The notes beneath the pieces are model-generated. The model did no database searches. It saw only the letters and a program-made list of their open reading frames with translations, and had not been told where the DNA came from. The translations under genes and the position numbers were made by a program. A DNA stretch of 64,000 nucleotides, from contig NZ_JBEAAM010000011.1 of assembly GCF_040066175.1 (NCBI RefSeq), positions 1-64,000 of the forward strand. The letters are read 5' to 3'. Positions within the stretch are counted from its first letter, which is position 1. The number at the start of each line of letters is the position of its first letter. Positions 53,815-62,897 of the stretch are shown in pieces. The stretch comes from Solimonas sp040066175. Its GTDB lineage: Bacteria > Pseudomonadota > Gammaproteobacteria > Nevskiales > Nevskiaceae.

Positions 53815-54711
53815 TCAGGTTGCCGGCGCCTGCCATGCGCGTACCGTGTTGCGGCCCGCGGACTTGGCCGCGTACATCGCTTCGTCGGCGCGCGCGATCG
53901 CCGTTTCGACGCTCACGGCCGGATCGAGCGCGGCGACGCCGAACGAGGCGGTGATGCGCACGGTCTTGTCGCCGATGTCGATCGCCGTTGCCGCGAGCCG
54001 CGCGCGCACGCGCTCCAGCACGGCCGCCGCGTCGGCCACGCCGGCGTGGCGCATCGCGATCAGGAACTCCTCGCCGCCGTAGCGATAGACGACGTCGTAC
54101 GGACGCACGTTCTCCATCAGGCAGCGGGCCGCCGCCGCCAGCACGCAATCGCCTGCGGCATGGCCATGGGTGTCGTTGACGCGCTTGAAGCGGTCGAGAT
54201 CGACCATCGCCACGCACGAGGTCTCGATGCCGCGCTGCGCCGCCGCGTGCTGTTCGCGCAGGCGCGCGAGCAGGCTGTTGCGGTTCACGGCGCCGGTCAG
54301 CGGGTCCGTATTCTGGAAGGCATCGACCAGTTCCTGCTTCAGCGACGAGACTTCCAGCCGCATCGTCTGCAGGGCCGCGGCGAAGCTGTCGAAAGCCTGC
54401 GTCGAGACGGCTCTCCCGCTGGCGGCGGTCTGCAGCAGCTCGCGCGCGAGCGCGTGCATGCGCGCGTGCGCGTCGCCCAGTGCGACGAAGGCCGGGTGCG
54501 CGTGCAGCCGCGCGCTGTCGGCGCTCGCATACCACTGGCCGAACCGGCAGCGGCAATGCGCGTCCTCCGCCAGATCGTCGGCGCGCGGCGGCAGGGCGCA
54601 GATCAGCGTGCGGTTGAGTTCGCTGTGCCAGAGCTGGTGGCTGTCGATCGCCTGCTGCAGCTTGGTCAGCACGCCCGATACTTCCGCGGCGGGCAGGCTG
54701 TTGAGGGTCAT
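53815..54711 (-). CDS. Diguanylate cyclase with CZB domain (DgcZ-like)
   Basis: A 298-aa cytosolic enzyme. The N-terminal chemoreceptor-zinc-binding-type domain (HSELNRTLICALPPRA; CRFGQWYAS; FVALGDAHARMHALARELL) has the H...C...H...H ligands of DgcZ/YdeH, in which zinc inhibits activity. The C-terminal GGDEF domain (residues about 155-290) carries DPLTGAVNRNSLL, DLDRFKRVNDTHGHAAGD and the active site YGGEEF, so it should be active; no RxxD inhibition site is obvious. It makes cyclic di-GMP. Zinc control is inferred from the ligands. Confidence 0.88.
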   Translation of the reverse strand: MTLNSLPAAEVSGVLTKLQQAIDSHQLWHSELNRTLICALPPRADDLAEDAHCRCRFGQWYASADSARLHAHPAFVALGDAHARMHALARELLQTAASGRAVSTQAFDSFAAALQTMRLEVSSLKQELVDAFQNTDPLTGAVNRNSLLARLREQHAAAQRGIETSCVAMVDLDRFKRVNDTHGHAAGDCVLAAAARCLMENVRPYDVVYRYGGEEFLIAMRHAGVADAAAVLERVRARLAATAIDIGDKTVRITASFGVAALDPAVSVETAIARADEAMYAAKSAGRNTVRAWQAPAT

Positions 54712-54787
54712 CGCCGGTCTCGTGGCTGTCGGCTGCAAGATCCTGCCATGGCAACCGGTCGGCCGCATTGATCCAGGTCGGTGGCGC

Positions 54788-55420
54788 TCAGAGCAGTTTG
54801 AGCACCATCTCCACCAGCGTCTGCGTCAGCCGCTCGCGCGACAGATGCGCCGGCCGGTACAGCACGGTCTGCAGGATCGCCGACCAGACCATCGTCATCA
54901 GCAGATAGGTGCTGGCCTCGGGATCGTCGAAGTGCACGACGCGCTGGCTCTTGCGCCGCCCTTCCTGGGCGATGTGCTGCAGCGTGTCGGACAGGCCGCG
55001 CACTTCCGGGATGTCCCACAGGAACGGGACCTCGCGCAGCGCCACGCGCAGCAGCGCGCCGCGCCGGTCCAGCGCCGCGGTCATCGCCCGCATCCACGAG
55101 TCGATGCCGGCGCGCGGCTGGCCGTCGAGGGACAGCGCCTCGCGCAGCCCGTGCGACACCTCGGCGGTGATCTCGCGCATCACGCGCGCCAGTGCGCTGG
55201 CGATGATCGACTGCTTGTTGGGAAAGTATTCGTAGAGCGAGCCGATGCTGACGCCGGCGCGCTCGGCGACGCGATTGGTGGTCACCGCCGCGTAGCCTTC
55301 AGCGGCCAGGAGCTGAGCCCCGGCCTCGACGATGGCGTCGAACGTGGCCCGGGCCCGGGCTTGCCGGGGCTGTTTTTTTGCTTGCAAGTCAGCGACTTGA
55401 ATCCGATCGACGGCACTCAT
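54788..55420 (-). CDS. TetR-family regulator divergent from the RoxA-like gene
   Basis: A 210-aa TetR-type repressor: HTH at residues 17-63 (ARATFDAIVEAGAQLLAAEGYAAVTTNRVAERAGVSIGSLYEYFPNKQS in two parts) and a helical ligand domain. It is divergent from the lipoprotein gene at 55567, with 146 bases between starts, where TTCCGAG is repeated three times (55437-55462), a possible binding region. The ligand could be a product of the neighbouring haem protein's substrate; unknown. Confidence 0.88.
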   Translation of the reverse strand: MSAVDRIQVADLQAKKQPRQARARATFDAIVEAGAQLLAAEGYAAVTTNRVAERAGVSIGSLYEYFPNKQSIIASALARVMREITAEVSHGLREALSLDGQPRAGIDSWMRAMTAALDRRGALLRVALREVPFLWDIPEVRGLSDTLQHIAQEGRRKSQRVVHFDDPEASTYLLMTMVWSAILQTVLYRPAHLSRERLTQTLVEMVLKLL

Positions 55421-55566
55421 CCACGAACTCCCGAGTTTCCGAGTATTTCCGAGCTTTTATTCGGGTTAATGTTGCCACGCTCGCCCGACATCGGGCGGGG
55501 TCGGCTGCGCCTGCGCAGCCCGGCAAGGACACCGCGGCGCGCGGGCTGTGGCTGGAGGAGAGCGTC

Positions 55567-58020
55567 ATGCAACACGGGTTCCGTCTGATTCTGCTTGTGG
55601 GCACGCTGGGCCTGAGTGCCTGTGCGGGCGAGTACAGCGGCACGCAGGGCGGCGGTGGCGCTGCGCCGGGGCCGGGCGGCGGCGCCACCGGCAGCGTCGA
55701 GGAATTCTTCGCGCAGCGCGTGCAGCCGCGCCTGGCGTTCTGCCGCAGCTGCCACGTGCCGGGCGGCATCGCCGATGTCGAGGGCGGCCGCCAGTTCATG
55801 CTGTCGAGCAATGCGGCGCAGGACCTCGCCAACCTGCGCGCGTCCTGGGAGCGCCTGGGCGGCAACAACCCGACCTCGCGCATCCTCCGGATGGCCTCCG
55901 GCGCGGAGACGCCGCACAGCGGCGGCCAGCCCTGGCCGGCCGGCAGCGATGCGTACCAGGACATGCAGACGCTGCTGCGCTGCTTCGAGAATCCGGCGGG
56001 CTGTCTCGACGGTGCCGGCGGCGGACCGGTGAGCCAGGAGCAGCCGCTGCTGGGCAGCAAGCACGCGCTTCACCTGTGGGCCAGCTATTGCGAAGGCCGG
56101 CCCGACGACGCCGTGCTGCCGGCCGATCCGCGCACGCTGGTGCGGCCCGGCTTCAACGCCGGCAAGGCCGTGTACTTCAACGCGTACTGGGAGGACTGCC
56201 ACGCCAACCTGCCGGAAGCCGAAGGCGCGGCCAAGACCTGCGGCGAATACCGTGCGCGCCGCGACCGCGGCCTGGCCTTCCTGATCGACGAACTGCCGGC
56301 CGCGGCGATGTCGGCGGCGGCCTACAACGACACCTGGAAGAAGTGGGGTCTGGCCGAGCGTCCGGCGGACTTCGACGCGCTCTACACGCTGCGCTACGGC
56401 CTCAACGAGGCGCCGTTCCACAACCCGTATCCGCTGCCCGGCGAGGACCCCAACGCGACCAACGGCGGCTCCGGGCGACTGCCGCTGGGTCTGCGCCAGC
56501 TCAAGGATGCGAACGGCCGCTGGACCGGGCAGATCGGCACCGCCGCCTGCTTCCAGTGCCACGGCGGCCAGATCGGCACCGCCGACGACCCCGGCGGCAA
56601 CCGCATCGGCCTCGCCAGCCTGGGCCTGGGCAACAACAACTTCGACGTGCCGATGAACGCGCAGGACAACTCGCCGTTCGCGCAGACGCCGTTTTCGTCG
56701 CTGCTGCCGGCGCTGGACATCAACAGCCTGTTCAACATCGGCATCAAGCAGCGCGGCCAGAACAATGCCGTCGGCGCATTCGAGTTCCTCGTCACCGTGC
56801 TCGATCTCGACTCGCTGGGCATCAACCCCAATCCGCTCAAGACCATCGTCGAGACCAGCGGTCCGCAGGACCAGGCGCATCCGCTGGCGCACACCCAGGA
56901 CACGCCGCCGTGGTGGAACTTCGGGTCCCGACCGCGCAAGTTCTTCGACGCGGGCGTCTCCAACGACAGCACGCGCATCATCATGGCCGCCGGCCCGGGC
57001 GAGTTCGACCAGCTGATGACCTACGACGGCAAGCCCTACCGCGACCGCATCGAACAGTACGACCAGGATCTGGCGACCTATTTCCTGTCGCTGGTCTCGC
57101 CGGCCTATCCCGGCGCGATCGACACCGCGCTCGCCGAGCAGGGCGCGATCCTGTTCCACACCAAGGACCTGTGGGCCGCGCCCGGCAACGCCAACGCGCC
57201 GCGCCCGCTCGGCGGCAACGGCTCCTGCGCCAGCTGCCACGGCGCCTACTCGCCGCGCTACGTCAACGATCCCGCGTACCTGGAAAACCCCGCGCTCGAA
57301 GGCGTTGCCGCGCACATCGCGCCGCTCGCCGTGATCGACACCGACCACGCCCGCTCCGACATGCTCACGCCGACGCTGCGCACGCGCTGGGACACGACCT
57401 TCTGGGGTTACCAGGACAACGTGCCCGGCTACGTGGCACCCGAGGACAAGGATCCGTTCACCGAAGCCGCGGACGACCTGTACCCGGCCGCCCTGCGGCC
57501 GCAGGGCGTGTGCGGCTGGGAGAAGGACGTGATCGGTTATCAGGCGCCGCCGCTGTACGGCGTGTGGGCCACCGCGCCGTACTTCCACAACGGCTCGGTG
57601 CCGACCGTCGAAGCCGTGCTCGATTCGAGCAAGCGCGTGCCGATCTGGCGGCGCAAGCTGCAGACCGCAGGCCCGGTCACCGGCTTCGACCAGCGCCTGT
57701 CGGTCGCCTACGACTTCGACGCGCTCGGCTGGAAGGCCGACGCGCTCGACTGCACCGACATCCCCGGCACGCAGCAGATGAACTGCAGCCCGGTCAGCGA
57801 CCAGGGTCCGTCCTTGACGCAGATGATGCAGAACTACCTGAACCAGTCACTGGCGTGGACCGGGCTGTTCACCATCTCCGACCCGGCCCCCGACGCCATC
57901 GACAAGCGGCTGGTCTATGACACGCGCATCCTCGGCAACGGCAACGGTGGCCACAGGTTCAGCGACGTGCTCACCGACGCCGAGCGCAAGGCGATCATCG
58001 AGTACCTCAAGACGCTCTGA
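55567..58020 (+). CDS. RoxA-like c-type haem lipoprotein with three haem motifs
   Basis: An 817-aa lipoprotein (lipobox GLSACAG, Cys19) with three CxxCH sites: CRSCH 59-63, CFQCH 328-332 and CASCH 554-558. The central and C-terminal part resembles the rubber oxygenase RoxA/RoxB family (di-haem dioxygenases distantly related to CcpA peroxidases): HTQDTPPWWNFGSRPRKFF, GSCASCHGAYSP, YQAPPLYGVWATAPYFHNGSVPT. The last block is common to CcpA-type proteins. The N-terminal haem is additional. RoxA itself is secreted by rubber degraders, so an anchored three-haem version could act on another hydrophobic or unsaturated substrate. GAGGAG precedes ATG 55567. Confidence 0.72.
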   Translation: MQHGFRLILLVGTLGLSACAGEYSGTQGGGGAAPGPGGGATGSVEEFFAQRVQPRLAFCRSCHVPGGIADVEGGRQFMLSSNAAQDLANLRASWERLGGNNPTSRILRMASGAETPHSGGQPWPAGSDAYQDMQTLLRCFENPAGCLDGAGGGPVSQEQPLLGSKHALHLWASYCEGRPDDAVLPADPRTLVRPGFNAGKAVYFNAYWEDCHANLPEAEGAAKTCGEYRARRDRGLAFLIDELPAAAMSAAAYNDTWKKWGLAERPADFDALYTLRYGLNEAPFHNPYPLPGEDPNATNGGSGRLPLGLRQLKDANGRWTGQIGTAACFQCHGGQIGTADDPGGNRIGLASLGLGNNNFDVPMNAQDNSPFAQTPFSSLLPALDINSLFNIGIKQRGQNNAVGAFEFLVTVLDLDSLGINPNPLKTIVETSGPQDQAHPLAHTQDTPPWWNFGSRPRKFFDAGVSNDSTRIIMAAGPGEFDQLMTYDGKPYRDRIEQYDQDLATYFLSLVSPAYPGAIDTALAEQGAILFHTKDLWAAPGNANAPRPLGGNGSCASCHGAYSPRYVNDPAYLENPALEGVAAHIAPLAVIDTDHARSDMLTPTLRTRWDTTFWGYQDNVPGYVAPEDKDPFTEAADDLYPAALRPQGVCGWEKDVIGYQAPPLYGVWATAPYFHNGSVPTVEAVLDSSKRVPIWRRKLQTAGPVTGFDQRLSVAYDFDALGWKADALDCTDIPGTQQMNCSPVSDQGPSLTQMMQNYLNQSLAWTGLFTISDPAPDAIDKRLVYDTRILGNGNGGHRFSDVLTDAERKAIIEYLKTL

Positions 58021-58184
58021 GCTGCTCCGTCCGCTCCCGCGTGCAGGAGCGGGCCGACCGCTCTTCTCCCTCGGCGCGGCGGAGGGGCGCTCCGCCGCAA
58101 GCCCCCCGCCGGCCGGACGTGAAGGCTTCGCGCTTTCGCGGTATTTTCGAGCGGTTCGGTCATGTCCGCTCGAAGGAGGTCGAT

Positions 58185-58469
58185 ATGGCAGTCATGATCA
58201 CGGCGGAGGTCAAAGGGCAGACCCAGCAGGGCTACGACGGCATGCTGGCGGTGCTCGGGCCGGTCATCCGGCAGGCGAAGGGATTCATCCTGCATGCGGC
58301 ACATCCCGTCGAGGATGGCTGGCGCGTCATCGAACTGTGGGAATCGAAGGCGGATGCGGACCAGTTCTTCGCCAAGAACGTCGCGCCCCATCTGCCGCCC
58401 GGGATCCGGCCGAAGCGTTCGGTGCAGACGCTCCATGCCCTCGTCCGTCCAGAACCGGGAGCGACCTAG
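58185..58469 (+). CDS. Antibiotic biosynthesis monooxygenase (ABM) family protein
   Basis: A 94-aa ferredoxin-like-fold protein (MITAEVKGQTQQGYDGMLAVLGPVIRQAKGFILHAAHP, then GWRVIELWESKADADQFFAKNVAPHL). AAGGAGG six bases before ATG 58185 is a strong start signal; the longer ORF back to 58041 is not needed. The family includes cofactor-free monooxygenases and many proteins of unknown role. Its own short upstream region (58080-58180) is all that separates it from the RoxA-like gene, so transcription with it is possible. Confidence 0.75.
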   Translation: MAVMITAEVKGQTQQGYDGMLAVLGPVIRQAKGFILHAAHPVEDGWRVIELWESKADADQFFAKNVAPHLPPGIRPKRSVQTLHALVRPEPGAT

Positions 58470-58517
58470 CAGGGCCGGGCGCGCAGGCCGGCCGCGCGCC
58501 CGTTCCTTTCGGATGCG

Positions 58518-59726
58518 TCAGAAGTAGCGGATGTATTCGATCTGCAGGTAATCGTCGCGGCGCAGGAAGTACAGCGGGTCGCGCGCATCCGCGTCCATGA
58601 ACAGGCGCAGCTCCAGCACGAGCTTGCCCGCCGCGCCGATGCGGCGGCTGGCCTCGACGTTGCCGAAGATGCCGCCGCGCTGCGTGTCGATGATCGCGCC
58701 GGCGAGGATCTCGGTGCTGGCGGTGTCGTTGGCGGCGATGCGCGTGCCGACGAAGACGTCGTTCTGGAACGGTGTCGGCGCATCGTCGCCGCGGCTGTCC
58801 CAGAGGTACTCGGTCAGCGCGCCGATGTCCCAGGCGCTGTCGAACACGCCGCTGAAGGTGTACTCGAACCCGCCGGCCGCCGCGCTGTAGTCCTCGACGC
58901 GGTTCTGCTGATGGATCGCCTCCAGCTTCCAGATCCAGCCGCCCTCGACGACGAGATTGGCGTCGAGCCCGGTCTGCTCGATCAGGTCATAGACGGGGAC
59001 CAGCACGGGGCCGGACGGCGTCAGGCCAGGCATGAAGCGCGGCGCGCGCGCGGTGCCGGAGAAATGCGACAGCCCCAGGTCCAGCGGCCCGGCCGAAACA
59101 TTCCAGCGCAGCGCGTAGTCGATGTGGCGTTCCTCGCGGCGCGACTCGTACACGGCGTCGCCGATCGCGTAGGGCAACGGCGCGCGCAGGCGCGCATCGG
59201 CGCCGGGCAGCGTGCGCTCGCGGAAGTACGGCAGCACGAAGCCGGTGAAGGTGCCGAGCGCCGGCGAGGTCCACGCGAGGCTGAGCATGGGCTGGCCGAG
59301 CTTGTCCTCGCCGTCCGGGTTCTCGACGAGGTCGGTCTGGTTGACGATGTCCACCAGGTGCACCGATTCGGTCACGCCCCAGAACACGCGGCCGACGCCG
59401 GCACGCAGGTCGAAGGCGCCGGCGCGCTGCTGCAGGAACAGCTCGCGGACATCGGCATGCGTGCGCTCGTCGTCGATCGAGTCCCAGCGCGCGAACGGCT
59501 GGAACGTGATGCTGCCGTCGCGGCTCCAGGCGTAGTACAGCTCCGGCAGCACCGACACCGACAGGCCGACGGTGTCGTCGGCCTGGTTTGCGTAGGCGGC
59601 CGGCTGCAGGAACGTGCGGGTCTCCGCGGACAGTTCCAGCGACAGCTTCAGGTCGGCGTCTTCGGCCAGCGCCGCGAACGGCAGCAGCGCGAGCAGCGCG
59701 CCGGCGCGTCTGAGCACTGCACTCAC
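58518..59726 (-). CDS. Outer-membrane barrel protein of the RND operon (DUF1302-like)
   Basis: A 402-aa exported barrel protein: signal (LRRAGALLALLPFAALAED), then strands such as LELSAETRTFLQPAAYANQADDT in two parts, LRAGVGRVFWGVTESVHLVDIVNQTDLVE and FEYTFSGVFDSAWDIGALTEYLWDSRG, and a C-terminal YLQIEYIRYF ending in Phe. The RVFWGVTES.HLVD.VNQ block is a mark of DUF1302/OM proteins paired with RND and LolA-like genes. The GTG at 59726 overlaps the previous stop (GTGA). Probably the outer-membrane part of a lipid or sterol transport route. Confidence 0.8.
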   Translation of the reverse strand: MSAVLRRAGALLALLPFAALAEDADLKLSLELSAETRTFLQPAAYANQADDTVGLSVSVLPELYYAWSRDGSITFQPFARWDSIDDERTHADVRELFLQQRAGAFDLRAGVGRVFWGVTESVHLVDIVNQTDLVENPDGEDKLGQPMLSLAWTSPALGTFTGFVLPYFRERTLPGADARLRAPLPYAIGDAVYESRREERHIDYALRWNVSAGPLDLGLSHFSGTARAPRFMPGLTPSGPVLVPVYDLIEQTGLDANLVVEGGWIWKLEAIHQQNRVEDYSAAAGGFEYTFSGVFDSAWDIGALTEYLWDSRGDDAPTPFQNDVFVGTRIAANDTASTEILAGAIIDTQRGGIFGNVEASRRIGAAGKLVLELRLFMDADARDPLYFLRRDDYLQIEYIRYF

Positions 59727-60535
59727 CGCGCCGCCTTCAGGCTGTTCTGGTCGAAGTCACGGTCGGTGTAGCCGTTGCGGAACTTGTAGTTCTTGAACAG
59801 AAGCGTGGTCGATTTGCCGGTCTGGTGGTTGACCATGTCGAGGCGGCTGGGGCGCCAGTACTTGTCCAGATACTTCTGGTATTCCTTGAACTCCAGCGTC
59901 TTGAGCAGCGACTGCTTGCGATCATAGAACTCGATCTTCAGCGGCCGGTACTCGGCCTTGTCCATCCAGATCACCTGGCGCGTGTAGCCGGAGTCCTTGT
60001 CCACCGGATAACGCTCGGTGACGAAGCAGTCCTGGCCGTCGAGCGTCTCGTCGCGCAGGTACTTGTACGTGTACTTCTCGACTTCCTGCGAGCCGAGGTC
60101 CTCGAAGGCGAACTCGCTGCCCATGAACGGGCCGGCCTTGTTGTTGCCGGCGATGCGCTTGACGCGCTTGAGCGCCGGCAGGTACAGCCAGCGGTCGTCA
60201 TCGGCCGTCTTGTGCGAATAGGTCAGCAGCGCGGTGCCTTCGACGTCCTTGGGCTGGTCGAAGATGATCAGCGACTTGTCGCCGTCGCCGGCGACTTCGA
60301 GCACCTGCGAGCGGATCTCGCGCTTGGATTCCTCGCCCTGACGGTTGCGCAGGATCATCTGCATCGTCGCCGACGTGTCGCCGAAACCGTCGTTGCGCCG
60401 TTCGGCCTCCTTGGCGATGGCGAGGCCCTTTTCCTCGGGCGTTTCGGCGCGGCTCGGCGCGGCGACCAGCGTCGCGCACAGCGCGACGATCAGGCTCGCG
60501 GCGACGCGTGCCTCACTTCGTGGCCAAAGCTTCAT
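59723..60535 (-). CDS. LolA-like outer-membrane lipoprotein-sorting family protein
   Basis: A 270-aa periplasmic protein: signal (VAASLIVALCATLVAAPSRA), then the LolA/YtpA-like half barrel (SATMQMILRNRQGEESKREIRSQVLEV in two parts, KSLIIFDQPKDVEGTALLTYSH, WLYLPALKRVKRIAGNNKAGPFMGSEFAFEDLG). The block GPFMGSEFAFEDL identifies the branch that travels with RND/MMPL proteins. It should carry a lipid between the RND pump and the outer-membrane protein. It overlaps the RND gene by 23 bases. Confidence 0.87.
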   Translation of the reverse strand: MKLWPRSEARVAASLIVALCATLVAAPSRAETPEEKGLAIAKEAERRNDGFGDTSATMQMILRNRQGEESKREIRSQVLEVAGDGDKSLIIFDQPKDVEGTALLTYSHKTADDDRWLYLPALKRVKRIAGNNKAGPFMGSEFAFEDLGSQEVEKYTYKYLRDETLDGQDCFVTERYPVDKDSGYTRQVIWMDKAEYRPLKIEFYDRKQSLLKTLEFKEYQKYLDKYWRPSRLDMVNHQTGKSTTLLFKNYKFRNGYTDRDFDQNSLKAAR

Positions 60536-62894
60536 GGGGATTCTCCTCGACGGACGGAACGGTGGACGGAATCTTGCGGGGACGGTCGATCGCCAGCAGC
60601 AGCGTCGGCAGCAGCAGCAGGTCCAGCGCCAGCGCGAAGACGATGCCGATGCTGGTCAGCCGGGCCATGCCGCTGTTCGGCAGGAACGCCGACTGCGACA
60701 GGATCAGGAAGCCGGCACCGAGAATCAACGTGGTGACGACCAGCGCCGAGCCGACGGTGTGGAAGCTGTGGCGCACCGCCGCCTCCGGCGTATAACCCAG
60801 CTCGCGCCGCGCGCGCAGGTACTTGCTGAGGAAGTGGATCGTGTCATCGACGATGATGCCGGCGGTCATGTTCAGCACGATCGCCATCGTGAAGTTGATC
60901 TCGCCGCTGACCAGCGCCCAGATGCCGAACGCGCCGCCCAGCGGCAGCAGGTTGGGCAGCAGCGACGCGGCGCCGATGCGCACCGAGCGCAGCGCTGGCA
61001 GCAGCAGCAGCGAGATCGCCGCCAGCGAGATCGGCAGCGAGATGAAGTTCGACTGCAGGTTGCGCTTGGAGATGTGCGCGAACATCACGGCCGGCGACAC
61101 GCCATGCGTCTCCATCTGCGGCGCGTGCTCGTGCAGCCACTGCCGCGCCTGCTCCTCGATCGCGCGCGTCTCCTTGGACTTCAGATGCTCGAAGACGACG
61201 ATGAAGCGGGACGAGGACTTGTCGATGTTGATCGTGTTGTTCAGGTCCAGGCCGAACGGCAGCGACATCTCGTAGAGCAGCAGGTACTGGGCCGACAGCT
61301 CGCGGTCGTCCGGCAGCGCGTAGTGCGCCGGGTCGTCGCCGTTCATGCTCTTGTTGAGCTTCTTGAAGATGTCGGAGACGGTGCCGACGTAGAGCACTTT
61401 CGGATTCTGCTTCCACCACTGCGTGAAGTCGTCGAGCGTGCGCAGGTAGTCCGGGTGCGACACACAGTCCGGCTCGCCGCAGCGCAGCGAGAACTCCATC
61501 GAGTACAGGCCGGTGAGCTTCTCAACGATGCGGTCGGTGTCGGCGCGGAAGGTGATGCTCGGCCCGAAGAAGTGCGCGAACAGGTCGTTGCCCTCGTTGC
61601 GGAACGAGACCACGGTCAACGCCACCGACACCGCCAGCGTGCTCCAGAACACCGGCCGGCGCCGGCGCACGACGAAGCCACCGATGCGGTCCATGATCCG
61701 CGTCAGGCCGGAGGATTCGCCATCCTTGGCGACGGGGATGCGCAGCGGCAGCACCGCGAGCAGCGCCGGCAGCAGGAAGATCGAGTAGAACCAGGCCAGC
61801 ATCACGCCCATCGACGTGATGTTGGCGAGATCCTTGAGCGGCGGCGAATCGGTGAAGTTCACCGACAGGAAGCCGATCGCGGTGGTCGCCGACGTCAGGA
61901 ACACCGGCGCGAAGTTGACGCGCAACGATTCCACCAGCGCGTCGATCTTGGGCGTGCCGGCGCGCATCAGCGCGAACGCGGTCAGGCACAGGTGGATCGA
62001 GTCGGCGACCGCCAGCGTCGTGATGATCTGCGGGCTGGCCGCCGACGGCGGTGTCAGGTGGATGCCGAGGTAGCCGGCCATGCCCATCGCGGTGACGGCC
62101 GACACGACGATGACCACGGTCGTCGCCAGCGTCGCGAGGCCAGAGCGCAGCATCAGCCAGGTGATCAGCACGATCATCGCGTACATCGCCGGCACCAGCG
62201 TCTTCATGTCCGCGGCGGCCGCCTCGGTGAAGGCGTTGGACATCATGTTGGAGCCGGTGATCGGGATGCGTGCGATCTCCGGGTGCTCGGCGAGGATGCG
62301 GTCGCGCAGCGCGCGCGTCGCGGCGACGGCGGCCGGCAGCTCCTTCTGCGTCTGCTCGGCGAACGGCGGGAACTGGAAGGTGATGTTGATGGCTGTGACC
62401 GCGCCATCCGGCGCGATCAGCCGGCGCAGCAGCATCGGTTCGTGCAGCGTCACGTCGCGGATTTTGGCGATGCGCTCCGGCGTCAGCGCGTCGTCATCGG
62501 CGAGCAGCGCGGCGACCTGCAGGTCGTCACCGGCGGCCTCGGTGTGCTGGTAGTTGGTGATCGAATCGACGCGCAGCGCATACGGCAGCTTCCACGCCTC
62601 GGCGGTCATCTCGCGCACCGCTTCGAGCACGCGCGGCTGGAAGACGTCGCCCTCGCGCGGCTCGAACATCAGCAGGATGTTGTCGTTCTTGCTGTAGACG
62701 TTCTGGATCTCGTCGAAGGCGAGCAGCTGCGGGTTGTGCGGGCCGAAATAGACGCGGTAGTCCGTGGAGAAGCTGAGCAGGCGCGCGCCCGCGCCGACAG
62801 CGATGACGCTGAGCAGCGCCAGCAGCAACGCCCACCAGCGGTTGCGCATCAGCCAGCGCGCGTAGCGGACGATCCATTGATCGAAGCGATTCAT
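60513..62894 (-). CDS. RND/MMPL-family exporter
   Basis: A 793-aa inner-membrane protein with twelve helices in the RND arrangement: one N-terminal helix (WWALLLALLSVIAVGAGARLL), a large periplasmic loop, five helices around residues 240-420 (MYAMIVLITWLMLRSG; TSATTAIGFLSVNFTDSPPLKDLA), a second loop and five helices at the C-terminus (LPNLLPLGGAFGIWALVSG; NMTAGIIVDDTIHFLSKYL). The smaller size than AcrB is typical of HpnN/MmpL-like lipid transporters. Followed by the LolA-like and barrel genes and preceded by its tetR. Confidence 0.9.
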   Translation of the reverse strand: MNRFDQWIVRYARWLMRNRWWALLLALLSVIAVGAGARLLSFSTDYRVYFGPHNPQLLAFDEIQNVYSKNDNILLMFEPREGDVFQPRVLEAVREMTAEAWKLPYALRVDSITNYQHTEAAGDDLQVAALLADDDALTPERIAKIRDVTLHEPMLLRRLIAPDGAVTAINITFQFPPFAEQTQKELPAAVAATRALRDRILAEHPEIARIPITGSNMMSNAFTEAAAADMKTLVPAMYAMIVLITWLMLRSGLATLATTVVIVVSAVTAMGMAGYLGIHLTPPSAASPQIITTLAVADSIHLCLTAFALMRAGTPKIDALVESLRVNFAPVFLTSATTAIGFLSVNFTDSPPLKDLANITSMGVMLAWFYSIFLLPALLAVLPLRIPVAKDGESSGLTRIMDRIGGFVVRRRRPVFWSTLAVSVALTVVSFRNEGNDLFAHFFGPSITFRADTDRIVEKLTGLYSMEFSLRCGEPDCVSHPDYLRTLDDFTQWWKQNPKVLYVGTVSDIFKKLNKSMNGDDPAHYALPDDRELSAQYLLLYEMSLPFGLDLNNTINIDKSSSRFIVVFEHLKSKETRAIEEQARQWLHEHAPQMETHGVSPAVMFAHISKRNLQSNFISLPISLAAISLLLLPALRSVRIGAASLLPNLLPLGGAFGIWALVSGEINFTMAIVLNMTAGIIVDDTIHFLSKYLRARRELGYTPEAAVRHSFHTVGSALVVTTLILGAGFLILSQSAFLPNSGMARLTSIGIVFALALDLLLLPTLLLAIDRPRKIPSTVPSVEENPHEALATK

Positions 62895-62897
62895 GGC

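Noticed and set aside
58021..58060. Hairpin after the RoxA-like gene as an intrinsic terminator
   Set aside because: The inverted repeat CCGCTCC...GGAGCGG lacks a following T-tract on the + strand.
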